Positions 44,459-53,154 of a stretch of 64,000 bases of DNA are shown here, one piece after another. The notes under the pieces were generated by a model. The model searched no databases and was not told where the DNA came from. It was given only the letters and a program-made list of their open reading frames with translations. How positions within the stretch are numbered: the first letter of the stretch is position 1; each line of letters opens with the position of its first letter. Source of the stretch: Micromonospora pisi (GTDB lineage: Bacteria > Actinomycetota > Actinomycetes > Mycobacteriales > Micromonosporaceae); the NCBI RefSeq assembly GCF_003633685.1, contig NZ_RBKT01000001.1:3410001-3474000 (forward strand). The letters are read 5' to 3'. The position numbers were made by a program, and so were the translations under genes.

Positions 44459-45520
44459 ATGCGCGGTATGGCGCGAGGACGATGGGTGGGGTTCCTGGGC
44501 GCGGCCGGGATGGTCACCGTGCTGGCGGTGGCCGGCTGCGGCGCCCAGGCCGGCGACAACTCGACGGGCAGCGACGAAGCCGCGGTCGCCCCGGCCGCGG
44601 CACCGTTGGAGAAGGCCGACGCGGCGGCGGCCGGCGACTTCGCGGGGCAGGGCCAGGCCGATACGAAGCCGGGTGCGGTGGCCCCACCCGGCACCCAGAC
44701 ACCGGCGAACCTGCGGGTGGACCAGCGCTCCATCATCTACACCGGCTCGATGACGGTGCGGGTCAAGGAGATCGAGCGGGCCGCGACGGAGGCCGTCGCG
44801 ATCGCGACCGGGGCCGGCGGCTTCGTCGGCGGGGACCAGCGGAGCAGTAGCACCGGCGACGCCGAGGCCTCCCTGCAACTGCGGGTGCCGGCGGACCGGT
44901 TCGCCTCGGTGGTCGACGCGCTGGCCAAGCTCGGCCGGCAGGAGCACCGTGAGATCAAGACCCAGGACGTCACCGAGGAGACCCTGGACCTGGCCGCCCG
45001 GATCCAGACCCAGCAGGCCCGGGTGGAGAGCGGACGACGGCTTCTGGCCCAGGCCAAGACCCTTTCCGACCTGGTGATGCTGGAGGGCGAGCTGGCCAAA
45101 CGGGAGGCCGACCTGGTCGCGCTGGAAGCGCGGCAGCGCCGGCTCGGCGACCTGACCGCACTCTCCACCATCACCGTACGACTGATCGGGCCGGAGGCCG
45201 TGGTGGCCGAGGACGAGCAGGAGGAGAAGGGCTTCCTCGCCGGGCTCCAAAGCGGCTGGCAGGCGCTGCTCGCCACGCTGGGCGTCGTGTTGATCGTGCT
45301 CGGCGCGCTGCTGCCCTGGGTGGTCACGCTCGGCGTACCAGCGCTTCTGGTCTGGTGGCTGACTCGGCGGCACCGACGGCGTACCGGCCGGCTACCCGCT
45401 TCTCCGGTGACGGCCTCCTCCGAGCAGTCCACGCCACCGGCAGCCGCTCCCCCGCCGCCGACTCCCCCGGCGCCCAGGACGGCGGAGACGTCGGCCGAGG
45501 GTCGGACGGAACGAGCCTGA
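44459..45520 (+). CDS. DUF4349 domain lipoprotein with C-terminal membrane helix
   Basis: A 353-residue protein. A lipoprotein signal ends in LAVAGC with Cys27 as the acylation site. A Ala/Gly/Pro spacer follows. The DUF4349 domain (about 85-245) begins RSIIYTGSMTVRVKEIERA and includes an antiparallel coiled coil (LAARIQTQQARVESGRRLLA). A TM helix (about 265-300, with GVVLIVLGALLPWVVTLGVP) and a basic, Pro-rich tail complete it. Start ATG 44459 has GGAGG close upstream. It is anchored at the cell surface, and its role is unknown. Confidence 0.85.
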   Translation: MRGMARGRWVGFLGAAGMVTVLAVAGCGAQAGDNSTGSDEAAVAPAAAPLEKADAAAAGDFAGQGQADTKPGAVAPPGTQTPANLRVDQRSIIYTGSMTVRVKEIERAATEAVAIATGAGGFVGGDQRSSSTGDAEASLQLRVPADRFASVVDALAKLGRQEHREIKTQDVTEETLDLAARIQTQQARVESGRRLLAQAKTLSDLVMLEGELAKREADLVALEARQRRLGDLTALSTITVRLIGPEAVVAEDEQEEKGFLAGLQSGWQALLATLGVVLIVLGALLPWVVTLGVPALLVWWLTRRHRRRTGRLPASPVTASSEQSTPPAAAPPPPTPPAPRTAETSAEGRTERA

Positions 45521-45521
45521 G

Positions 45522-45560
45522 GCCCCGGCCGGCCATCGATCGCCCACCGGCGGCCGGGGC
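45522..45560. terminator. GC-rich hairpin between convergent genes
   Basis: GCCCCGGCCG (45522-45531) and CGGCCGGGGC (45551-45560) are exact complements. They lie between the DUF4349 stop (45520) and the stop of the next minus-strand gene (45581). Confidence 0.55.
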
Positions 45561-45580
45561 GACAATGGGCGCGAGGCCCA

Positions 45581-46633
45581 TCAAGCGTGGTTCGAGGAAA
45601 TGCCCGGACCACCGCCGGATACCACTCCACCTTGGCCGCCCTCGCCAAGACGCCACGGCCCGTCGAGCACCCACGAACGGATCTGTTCCTCGGTGAGCAG
45701 GATGTCCTTGCGTAGGTCGTACACCAGATGGCGGGGGGAGGTCGGCGGGTCGCCCCGACGCGATCCCCGGAACGGCATGACCGGCAACAGCAACGGATAG
45801 TCGATGTCACCATTTCCGTTTACCAGGCCGATCTTCCGCTCAAGGAAATCGCGAATCCTGAAACGTACGTCTTCGACGTCCTCCAGCCGGGCGAGACCCG
45901 GATCGGCGGATTCCCCACCCTCGTCGATGACCCCGTCGATCGACGGCCGACGCCAGATCAGTTGGAACGCGGGCCGTTTCGCCGCGACACCCCGGTCCCA
46001 CGGGCGTGGGCTCATCGAGAGGACGTCGTACGTGTGGTGGTGGTAGACGGTGCCCCGGCTGTCCATCGACTGGAGGATCTCGTCCACCGCGGCGAGCCAC
46101 GGCAGCAGTGCCTCGTGTCGCAGGTCCCGACCGCGCCGCCGCAGGTAGGTCTGGTAGAGCTCCGCGCTGCCCACGTACGGGTCGACCGGCAACTGGGCCT
46201 CGACGGTGGCCCGGTTGGCGTCGAGCAGCAGCCGGGACAGGTGGAAGCCGGCGACGGCGACGCCCTCGGTGGCACCGGTACGGACACCCTCGACCAGTTT
46301 CCGGTAGATCGCTCCGGTGCCGAGGTCCACGTTCTGATGGACCAACTGCGAGAGCGTCTCGAAGTTCTCCGGATCGGTCTCCTCGATCAGGTCAGTCGGG
46401 AGTTCGGTTCCGCAGTGCGGCAGAATGTGCAGCTCCCGGACCGGACCCCGGGTGCTGGTCACGATCGTTCCGGCCCCGAACCGCTGCTTGCGGTGATGCG
46501 GTCCCGAAGTCGACGGGGAACCGTCCAGATAGGCGTGGCCGCAATCGACGCACAGGTGCTCCCGCTGATGTCGCAGGAAGGGCGACTTCGTACCCGTGCT
46601 TTCCAGCTCGGCCGTCATCACACTTTGGCGCAC
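45581..46633 (-). CDS. N-formylglutamate amidohydrolase-like protein
   Basis: A 350-residue protein starting at GTG 46633, with AGGAGG 7 nt upstream. An alternative ATG is five codons further in. The central region (LHILPHCGTELPTDLIEE, then VAGFHLSRLLLDANR) resembles the His/Glu and SR-x-x-x-D-x-NR signature of HutG-type N-formylglutamate amidohydrolases. The early Cys/His cluster HLCVDCGHAYLDG is unusual. The C-terminal domain of about 150 residues (YHHHTYDVLSMSPRPWDR onward) also looks enzyme-like. The assignment to the family is moderate. The companion gene upstream is a YGSN-type protein. Confidence 0.55.
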   Translation of the reverse strand: MRQSVMTAELESTGTKSPFLRHQREHLCVDCGHAYLDGSPSTSGPHHRKQRFGAGTIVTSTRGPVRELHILPHCGTELPTDLIEETDPENFETLSQLVHQNVDLGTGAIYRKLVEGVRTGATEGVAVAGFHLSRLLLDANRATVEAQLPVDPYVGSAELYQTYLRRRGRDLRHEALLPWLAAVDEILQSMDSRGTVYHHHTYDVLSMSPRPWDRGVAAKRPAFQLIWRRPSIDGVIDEGGESADPGLARLEDVEDVRFRIRDFLERKIGLVNGNGDIDYPLLLPVMPFRGSRRGDPPTSPRHLVYDLRKDILLTEEQIRSWVLDGPWRLGEGGQGGVVSGGGPGISSNHA

Positions 46634-46742
46634 GACCGTTCCTCCTCTACTGAGAGCGCACTGTGGAAGCTGCGCGAGTTGCACAAGTTGGGTACGGCCG
46701 CGCCCCAGGACACCCGCGTGCCGTCAGCTAATGCTCGGGGAC

Positions 46743-47552
46743 CTATCCAATACCGGCTCCCACGGTTGCCGGGGTCGATTCCCGGGCGGATTCGCCGTAA
46801 CGGGTGACGTTGCGATCGGCGGCCACCCCGGGGAGTTCGTCGATCACCGCGACCAGTTCGCCGGGCGACCAGTGGCCGGCGGCGCCGGGGCGGCTGCTGA
46901 GGTAGTCGGCGATCCGCTGCGGGGACCAGCCGTAGGTCTCCGACAGGCCGGCCGCGAGGTGCCGCAGGTAGGTGGCGGACGGGCTGCGCAGTTCGACCTC
47001 GGATCTCCGCCAGGGCGCGGTGAAGGTGAAGCTGGGGCAGCCCTCCAGGTCGCCCAGGTAGAGCAGGGCCTGGTAGTGGCCCGGCCCCAACACCACCCGC
47101 CCGTGGGTCAGCACCTCGGTCAGGTCCAGGTCGGACCCGGGCTCGAAGCACATCTCCTGAGCCATGATGTCGGAGAACTGTGAGCGGGTGAGCAGGTGCG
47201 CGCGGGCCGGTGTCTCGCCCGGATCCTCCGCGTCGTAGAAGGCCATGCCGCCGGTCCAGGCCAGCGCCTCCAGCGCGAAGTAGACCCGGCCGGGCAGGGT
47301 GACGGGCAGGCTCCGTTCGGGTTGCCGCTTGTCCCGGCAACCGGGGTAGGTCAACGCGCCGGACGGTGGCTGGCCACCGGCCAGGTAGTAGTTGAGGCGC
47401 CTGAGGCTCATGTTCGAGCCGTAGCAGACGTACCAGACGTGCCCGGTCTGCGCCGCCGCGTCGGCCGCGTGTTCCAGGGCCGCCGTCTGCGCCGCGTGTT
47501 CCCGCACCGCCGCCGCGTCCGCCGTACCGTCGGCGAGCTCAACGCGCTCCAT
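46743..47552 (-). CDS. gamma-glutamylcyclotransferase-like (YGSN) protein
   Basis: About 269 residues from ATG 47552. GTG 47564 and longer starts are possible. The cyclotransferase motif WYVCYGSNMSLRRLNYYLAG lies after an Ala-rich N-terminus. A substrate-binding barrel (GRVYFALEALAWTGGMAFYD) and the catalytic-Glu region follow, then a C-terminal domain (LSSRPGAAGHWSPGELVAVI). It is much longer than the 151-residue homologue at 41930. It lies 110 bp upstream of the N-formylglutamate-amidohydrolase-like gene on the same strand. Both could act on gamma-glutamyl or N-acyl substrates. Confidence 0.7.
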   Translation of the reverse strand: MERVELADGTADAAAVREHAAQTAALEHAADAAAQTGHVWYVCYGSNMSLRRLNYYLAGGQPPSGALTYPGCRDKRQPERSLPVTLPGRVYFALEALAWTGGMAFYDAEDPGETPARAHLLTRSQFSDIMAQEMCFEPGSDLDLTEVLTHGRVVLGPGHYQALLYLGDLEGCPSFTFTAPWRRSEVELRSPSATYLRHLAAGLSETYGWSPQRIADYLSSRPGAAGHWSPGELVAVIDELPGVAADRNVTRYGESARESTPATVGAGIG

Positions 47553-47596
47553 GGACCTACTCACCCACTCCGTAACGATCGTCGATCTGTTCCTGG

Positions 47597-48874
47597 TCAC
47601 GCCGCGCCTTCGCCCGGCAGGGCGTCGAGGGCCGCCAGGGCGGTGTGCGTCATGACGCGGACGCCGTACCCGATCGACCGCTCGTCGACGTCGAAGCCGG
47701 GGTGATGGAGGTCCCGGCGGATGGTGGAGTCGGGGTCGCCGGTGCCGAGGCGGAACATCGCTCCGGGGACCTGCTCCAGGTAGAACGAGAAATCCTCACT
47801 GCCCATGCTGATCTCGGCTGGCACCACCCCGTGTTGGCCGAGCGCGCGGGTGGCTCCGGTGGTGATCGTCGCGGTGGCCTGCTCGTCGTTCACCACTGCC
47901 GGGAAACCCCGGTGGTACCGGACGTCGGCCTTCGCGCCGGTGCCGGCGAGTACGTCCCGTACCAGTTCGGGGATCACGTCCTGGGCCTCCCGCCAGGCGT
48001 CCACGCTCAGGGTCCGTACGGTTCCCCGGACGAAGCCGTCGCCGGGGATCGTGTTGTTCGCCGTACCGGCGTGCACCGTTCCCCAGACGAGCGAGAGGGG
48101 TGCGCGCGGGTCCATCCGACGGGTCAGCAGCGCGGGCACGTCGACGATCACCCGACCCAGGGCGTGCACCAGGTCCGTGGTCAGGTGTGGCCGGGCCGTG
48201 TGGCCGCCGGCCCCGCTCAGCGCGACCTCCACCGTGTCGACCGCGGCGGTCAGCGGGCCGGTGCGTACGCCGACCGTGCCGGCGGGCAGGTACGGCGCGC
48301 AGTGCAGGGCGTAGATCCCGGCGACGTCGGTGAGCCCGCCAGCGGCGATGATCTCCGGTGCTCCGGACGGGACGGTCTCCTCCGCCGGCTGGAAGAGCAG
48401 TCGGACCCGACCGTCGAGTCCGCCCTCGGCGGCGAGTCGGGCGAGCAGCAACCCGGTGCCGAGCAGGACGGTGGTGTGCACGTCGTGTCCGCAGGCGTGG
48501 CAGGCACCGTCCACGGTCGAGCGGTACGGCACGTCCTTGGCATCGGTCAGTGGCAGGGCGTCAAGATCCGCCCGGAGGGCGATCACCGGGCCGCTGGCGC
48601 GGCCGATGTCGCAGATGACCCCGTTCCCCTGTGGTAGCAGCCGGGGTTCGAGGCCGGCGGCGGCGAGTTCGCGCACGATCAGCGCGGCCGTGGCGATCTC
48701 GTGCCCGGAGAGCTCGGGGTGCGCGTGGATCCAGCGGCGGGTGGCCACCAGATCGGGCATCCGGAGCGCCAGCATCCGATCGAGTTCGTACGGGAGAGGT
48801 GTGGCCCCGGGCGGCGGCTCGGATGGGGACGACACCAGCGGGCTGCCGGTCGGCAGCGTCAACGCACTCGTCAC
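47597..48874 (-). CDS. M20 family amidohydrolase (hippurate / N-acyl amino acid hydrolase)
   Basis: A 425-residue metallo-amidohydrolase. Zinc ligands appear in HACGHDVHT and FQPAEE, with later conserved residues in GAGGHTARPH and SMGSEDFSFYL. The M20D group hydrolyses N-acyl or indole-3-acetyl amino acid amides. GTG 48874 is the likely start, with 30-odd extra N-terminal residues over family members. The 516-bp upstream region contains a 12-bp inverted repeat. In mycobacteria amiA1/amiB1 occupy a similar place between lpdA and pmmB. Confidence 0.85.
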   Translation of the reverse strand: MTSALTLPTGSPLVSSPSEPPPGATPLPYELDRMLALRMPDLVATRRWIHAHPELSGHEIATAALIVRELAAAGLEPRLLPQGNGVICDIGRASGPVIALRADLDALPLTDAKDVPYRSTVDGACHACGHDVHTTVLLGTGLLLARLAAEGGLDGRVRLLFQPAEETVPSGAPEIIAAGGLTDVAGIYALHCAPYLPAGTVGVRTGPLTAAVDTVEVALSGAGGHTARPHLTTDLVHALGRVIVDVPALLTRRMDPRAPLSLVWGTVHAGTANNTIPGDGFVRGTVRTLSVDAWREAQDVIPELVRDVLAGTGAKADVRYHRGFPAVVNDEQATATITTGATRALGQHGVVPAEISMGSEDFSFYLEQVPGAMFRLGTGDPDSTIRRDLHHPGFDVDERSIGYGVRVMTHTALAALDALPGEGAA

Positions 48875-49390
48875 GTCGAATTCTCGATCGCTGTGGATGG
48901 GATGGGACTGGGACAGCCTAGACCTCCGATGGTGACGCTGCGCAACATCAATTTGGTAGTGATCGGACCGCGCAGCGTCACGTATGTCCTGGTAGGAGCG
49001 TTCAAGTGGCTGCCACCCGGCCCAGGGGTCGCCGTCAAACGCCAGCATGTGCCCCCTTACCTCCTACAACGCGTGACGGTTGCGGCAGTCACGTGTCCGG
49101 CCCGGACGGCGCCAACCACGCCCGGATTGCCGGATTTTCGGTACTGGCCGCCGGCATCTGGTCGGCCCGTCGCCGCGTCGGAGGACGGCGCGGGCCTCAC
49201 ACTGACATACCCCGTTCACCCTCTTACGCACACCGTGTCCGTCAAAGCACGCTTCGCCACGTCATTCGATACACTCCGTCCAGAATTGGGCACATGGAGT
49301 GAGTGAGTCGGTACGGATGGAAGAGTTCCTCAGAACGCTGGCCGGGGCGGCTTTCGCTACCGGTACGCCAACCCGCAAGATAGGGGGGAT
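48875..49390. other. 516-bp region between divergent genes with a 12-bp inverted repeat
   Basis: No gene is convincing here. GTGACGCTGCGC (48932-48943) and GCGCAGCGTCAC (48970-48981) are perfect inverted copies, separated by 26 nt that include the AT-rich CATCAATTTGGTAGTGAT. This lies about 60-105 bp upstream of the M20 gene and looks like a two-site operator. The kinase-side half (49200-49390) is less GC-rich and should hold the kinase promoter. Confidence 0.5.
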
Positions 49391-51343
49391 GTGTCCCATG
49401 CCCCTCGATTTTCCCCGGCGGCCTTTCCTGTGACTCAGATTCCGACGTGGAGTGGCGGACCAGTCAGTCCCACCAGCGGACGCGCAGCTCCCGGCGCCAC
49501 CATCGGCGGTCGTTACTCGCTGCGCGCAGCGGTCGGCCATGGCGGCATGGGCACTGTGTGGCGTGCCGCCGACACCCTGCTCCGCCGTGACGTGGCGGTC
49601 AAAGAGGTCGTGCTGCCACCGGGGCTCGCCCCCAGTGACCGCGACGCGATGTACGAACGCACCCTGCGCGAGGCCCGTGCGGCCGCCGCCCTGCAGCACC
49701 CGGCCGTGGTGCAGGTCTACGACGTGGTGACCGAGGGCGGCCGGCCCTGGATCGTGATGGAGCTGCTCGACGCGCGCAGCCTCGCCGACATGGTGATCGA
49801 GGACGGACCGCTCGCCCCCCGGGCGGTCGCCAAGATCGGCATCGCGCTGCTCGGCGCGCTCGAGGTGGCGCACGCGATCGGCGTACTGCACCGGGACGTC
49901 AAACCGGCGAACGTGCTGATCGCCTCCGACGGCCGCTGCGTACTGACCGACTTCGGGGTGGCGCGGATGCCCACCGACGTCCAGCTCACCACCCCCGGCA
50001 TGGTGCTCGGCTCACCGCACTTCATCTCCCCGGAACGCGCGATGGGCAGCGACTTCGGCCCACCCAGCGACCTCTTCTCGCTCGGCGTCACGCTCTACAC
50101 GGCGGTGGAGGGGCGGCCCCCGTTCGACCGGGGTGACCCGATCGAGACGATGCACGCGGTGGTCGAGGACCCGCCGGCCCCACCGTCCCGGTCCGGCCAC
50201 CTCACCGAGGTGCTGATGGGGCTGCTGGAGAAGGACCCGGCCCGCCGCTTCGACGTGGACACCTCGCGCAACATGCTGCGCGAACTGCTCGCCGGCCCGC
50301 TGGCGAGCAACACCGCCGGACATCTGGTGACCGACCCGTACTCGGTGGTGCCGGCCCAGCGCGCGGCCTGGCAGCCACCGGCACCGCCGGCCAAGCCGCA
50401 GCCGACCGGCCAGATCGGCGGTTCGGCGATGCTCGCCCCCGGCGAGTCGCTCACCGACCGGCTGGCCCAGCTACGCAAGTCCGGCGGTGCCTCGGCCGGC
50501 TCGATGGCGCACGGCGGCGCGATGGACGAGACCAGGACCGGTGTCGCGCTCAGCGCGCAGACCGGCGCGATGCCAGCCGCCCAGCGCTGGGACGAGGGCA
50601 GCGGGCCGGCGATCTACGGCACCCCCGGCGGTGGCTCCGGCACCTACGGCCGCCCCGGTGGGAGCGGCAACGGCGGCGCCGTCGGCAACGCCGTGGCCGG
50701 GGCCCGACGGGCCGGCGATGCCGCGCTCACCACGATCAGGAGTTGGCCTCGCAAGATCCAACTCGCCGCCGCTGGTGGCGTGGTCGCCGTACTCGTGATC
50801 GGCATCATCGCCCTCTCCGGTGGCGACCCGGAGAAAACTGCACCGCTGCCGCAGGCCGGGGCAAGCCCCAGCGCACCGGCCGGGCCGGCGTTCCCGATCC
50901 AGGCACACGCCGAACGCGGCATCTCGGTCAACGTGCCCGAGGGCTGGAAGAAGAACGCCCCGAAGGGTGCCCTCTACATCGACTTCACCGACCCGGGCGA
51001 CTCCGGTCGCCGGATCCGGCTGCTGATCGAGAAGACGTCGGCCACCCCGATCAAGTTCCTCGAATCCGCCGGCGGGATCCTGGCCAAGCCGGACAACAAG
51101 TCCTGCGCCAAGCCGTACGCCGAAATCGGTCTCCAGGAGGTCGAGCTCGGCGGCAAGCCGGCCGCCGAACTGGAATACACCTGCGGCGACGGCGACACCA
51201 AGCGACACGGGATCTGGCGGGCCGTCGTCCAGGACGGCAAGGCGTACGAGTTCTACCTGACCACCCCGGACGCCAAGTTCGAGGAGAGCAAGCCGATCTT
51301 CGACGAACTGGTCCGGAGCTTCACCATCACCGCCGCCGGCTGA
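49391..51343 (+). CDS. transmembrane serine/threonine protein kinase (PknB-like), second copy
   Basis: A 650-residue Hanks-type kinase. The Gly loop is VGHGGMGTVW, Lys71 is in VAVKEV, the catalytic loop is HRDVKPANV (Asp169), DFG is at 187-189 and the P+1 loop is SPERAMG. A Gly/Pro/Ala-rich linker (about 315-450) precedes one TM (LAAAGGVVAVLVIGIIAL, about 457-475). The ectodomain of about 160 residues has RGISVNVPEGWKKNAPKGAL, CAKPYAEIGLQEV and YEFYLTTPDAKFEESK. The start is GTG 49391 after a G-rich stretch, and a second GTG at 49430 is also possible. No PASTA repeats are seen. The ectodomain resembles that of the kinase at 18644. Confidence 0.92.
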   Translation: MSHAPRFSPAAFPVTQIPTWSGGPVSPTSGRAAPGATIGGRYSLRAAVGHGGMGTVWRAADTLLRRDVAVKEVVLPPGLAPSDRDAMYERTLREARAAAALQHPAVVQVYDVVTEGGRPWIVMELLDARSLADMVIEDGPLAPRAVAKIGIALLGALEVAHAIGVLHRDVKPANVLIASDGRCVLTDFGVARMPTDVQLTTPGMVLGSPHFISPERAMGSDFGPPSDLFSLGVTLYTAVEGRPPFDRGDPIETMHAVVEDPPAPPSRSGHLTEVLMGLLEKDPARRFDVDTSRNMLRELLAGPLASNTAGHLVTDPYSVVPAQRAAWQPPAPPAKPQPTGQIGGSAMLAPGESLTDRLAQLRKSGGASAGSMAHGGAMDETRTGVALSAQTGAMPAAQRWDEGSGPAIYGTPGGGSGTYGRPGGSGNGGAVGNAVAGARRAGDAALTTIRSWPRKIQLAAAGGVVAVLVIGIIALSGGDPEKTAPLPQAGASPSAPAGPAFPIQAHAERGISVNVPEGWKKNAPKGALYIDFTDPGDSGRRIRLLIEKTSATPIKFLESAGGILAKPDNKSCAKPYAEIGLQEVELGGKPAAELEYTCGDGDTKRHGIWRAVVQDGKAYEFYLTTPDAKFEESKPIFDELVRSFTITAAG

Positions 51344-51352
51344 CCGCCGACC

Positions 51353-51379
51353 GGGGGACCCGGACCCGCCGGGTCCCCC
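51353..51379. terminator. perfect 11-bp hairpin after kinase 2
   Basis: GGGGGACCCGG, a 5-nt loop and CCGGGTCCCCC lie 9 bp beyond the kinase stop. It is a likely terminator separating the kinase from the mutase gene. Confidence 0.6.
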
Positions 51380-51398
51380 GCCGTGCTATCAAGTCCGG

Positions 51399-53102
51399 GT
51401 GACGGCGAACCCGAACGACCCCGACAACCTGCGCGTCCTCGGCGAAGCCTGGCTGGCCGACGACCCCGACCCGGCCACCCGGGACGAGCTGCGCGGCCTG
51501 CTCGACCGGCTGCCCGACAGCGCGACCGAACTGGCCGACCGGTTCGCCGGCCCGCTCACCTTCGGCACCGCCGGGCTCCGGGGACCACTGCGCGCCGGCC
51601 CGAACGGGATGAACCTCGCCGTGGTCACCCAGGCCGCCGCCGGCCTGGTCACCTGGCTCGCCACCCGCGCCGCCGCCGGACCGCTGATCATCGGGTACGA
51701 CGCCCGGCACGGCTCCCGTACGTTCGCCGAACGAACCGCGCAGATCGCCACCGGAGCCGGGCGACCCGCGCTGCTCCTCCCCCGCCCGCTCCCCACCCCG
51801 GTCCTCGCGTACGCCGTCCGGGCGCTCGGGGCAGCCGCCGGGGTGATGGTCACCGCCAGCCACAACCCGCCCCAGGACAACGGCTACAAGGTCTACCTCG
51901 GGGCGGAAATGGGCGGACCCCGGGGCGCCGGGGCGCAGATCGTCCCACCCGCCGACACCGAGATCGAGGCCGCCATCCGGGCGATCGGACCGGCCCGTGC
52001 CGTACCGCTCGGCCCGGCTGGCAAGGTGCTCGGCGACGACCTGGTCGCCGGGTACGTGGCAGCCGCGGCGGCGGTGCTCGACCCGGACGGCCCCCGGCAA
52101 CTGAAGGTGGCGTACACGCCGCTGCACGGGGTGGGGGCCGCCGTCCTCACCACCGCCTTCGCCCGCGCCGGCTTCGGCGTTCCCGGGATCGTGGCCGAGC
52201 AGGCCGAACCCGACCCCGACTTCCCCACCGTCGCATTCCCCAACCCGGAGGAACCGGGCGCGGTCGACCGGCTGGTCGCGCTCGCCGAGGCCATCGGCGC
52301 CGACCTGGCCATCGCCAACGACCCGGACGCCGACCGCTGCGCCGTCGCGGTCCCCGGCCCGGACCGGCAGTGGCGCATGCTGCGCGGCGACGAACTCGGC
52401 GTCCTCCTCGCCGACCAGCTCATCCGGCGGGGCGTGACCGGCCTCTACGCCACCACGATCGTCTCCTCGTCACTGCTGCGCGCGATCTGCGCCGCCCGGG
52501 GTGTGTCGTACGACGAGACGCTGACCGGGTTCAAGTGGATCGTCCGGGCCGAGTCCGGCGACACCCCGCTGGTCTTCGGCTACGAGGAGGCGCTCGGCTA
52601 CTGCGTCGCCCCGGACCTCGTACGTGACAAGGACGGCATCACCGCCGCGCTGACCGTCGCCGAACTCGCGGCCGGGCTGAAGGCCGAGGGCAGTACGCTC
52701 CTGCACCGGCTGGACGAACTCGCCGCCGAGTTCGGTGTCCACCTCACCGACCAGCTCTCGGTCCGGGTCGACGACCTGCGCGAGATCCAGGACCTGATGA
52801 CCCGGTTGCGTGCCGACACCCCCACCGAACTGCTCGGCGCCCCGGTGACCTCGACGCAGGACCTGCTCCCCGTCTCGGACGTGCTGATCCTGCGCACCGA
52901 CACGGCCCGGGTGGTGATCCGGCCCTCCGGCACCGAACCGAAGCTCAAGGCGTACCTCGAAGTGGTCGAACCGATCGGCGGCCCGGACCGTTCGGCGCCG
53001 CCGGCCGACGTCACCGGCGCGGTCGCCTCGGCCCGGGTGCGGGCCACTACCGCGCTGACCACACTCCGGTCCGAGATCGCGACGGCACTCGGCCTGGGCT
53101 GA
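51399..53102 (+). CDS. pmm: phosphomannomutase / phosphoglucomutase
   Basis: A 567-residue alpha-D-phosphohexomutase. FGTAGLRGPLRAGPNGMN opens domain 1. VTASHNPPQDNGYKVYL contains the phosphoserine, DPDADRCAVA is the Mg2+ loop, GYEEALGYC is the sugar-binding loop, and IRPSGTEPKLKAYLEV is the phosphate-binding domain 4. It interconverts hexose 1- and 6-phosphates for glycan precursors. The length matches the PmmB-type. It lies upstream of a sugar-phosphate transferase and near upp, an order similar to the mycobacterial pmmB region. Start GTG 51399. Confidence 0.93.
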   Translation: MTANPNDPDNLRVLGEAWLADDPDPATRDELRGLLDRLPDSATELADRFAGPLTFGTAGLRGPLRAGPNGMNLAVVTQAAAGLVTWLATRAAAGPLIIGYDARHGSRTFAERTAQIATGAGRPALLLPRPLPTPVLAYAVRALGAAAGVMVTASHNPPQDNGYKVYLGAEMGGPRGAGAQIVPPADTEIEAAIRAIGPARAVPLGPAGKVLGDDLVAGYVAAAAAVLDPDGPRQLKVAYTPLHGVGAAVLTTAFARAGFGVPGIVAEQAEPDPDFPTVAFPNPEEPGAVDRLVALAEAIGADLAIANDPDADRCAVAVPGPDRQWRMLRGDELGVLLADQLIRRGVTGLYATTIVSSSLLRAICAARGVSYDETLTGFKWIVRAESGDTPLVFGYEEALGYCVAPDLVRDKDGITAALTVAELAAGLKAEGSTLLHRLDELAAEFGVHLTDQLSVRVDDLREIQDLMTRLRADTPTELLGAPVTSTQDLLPVSDVLILRTDTARVVIRPSGTEPKLKAYLEVVEPIGGPDRSAPPADVTGAVASARVRATTALTTLRSEIATALGLG

Positions 53103-53154
53103 CCCCGGCGGCCCGCCCCACCACCTTTGGTCGTCGCTGATCGTTACAGCAGAT

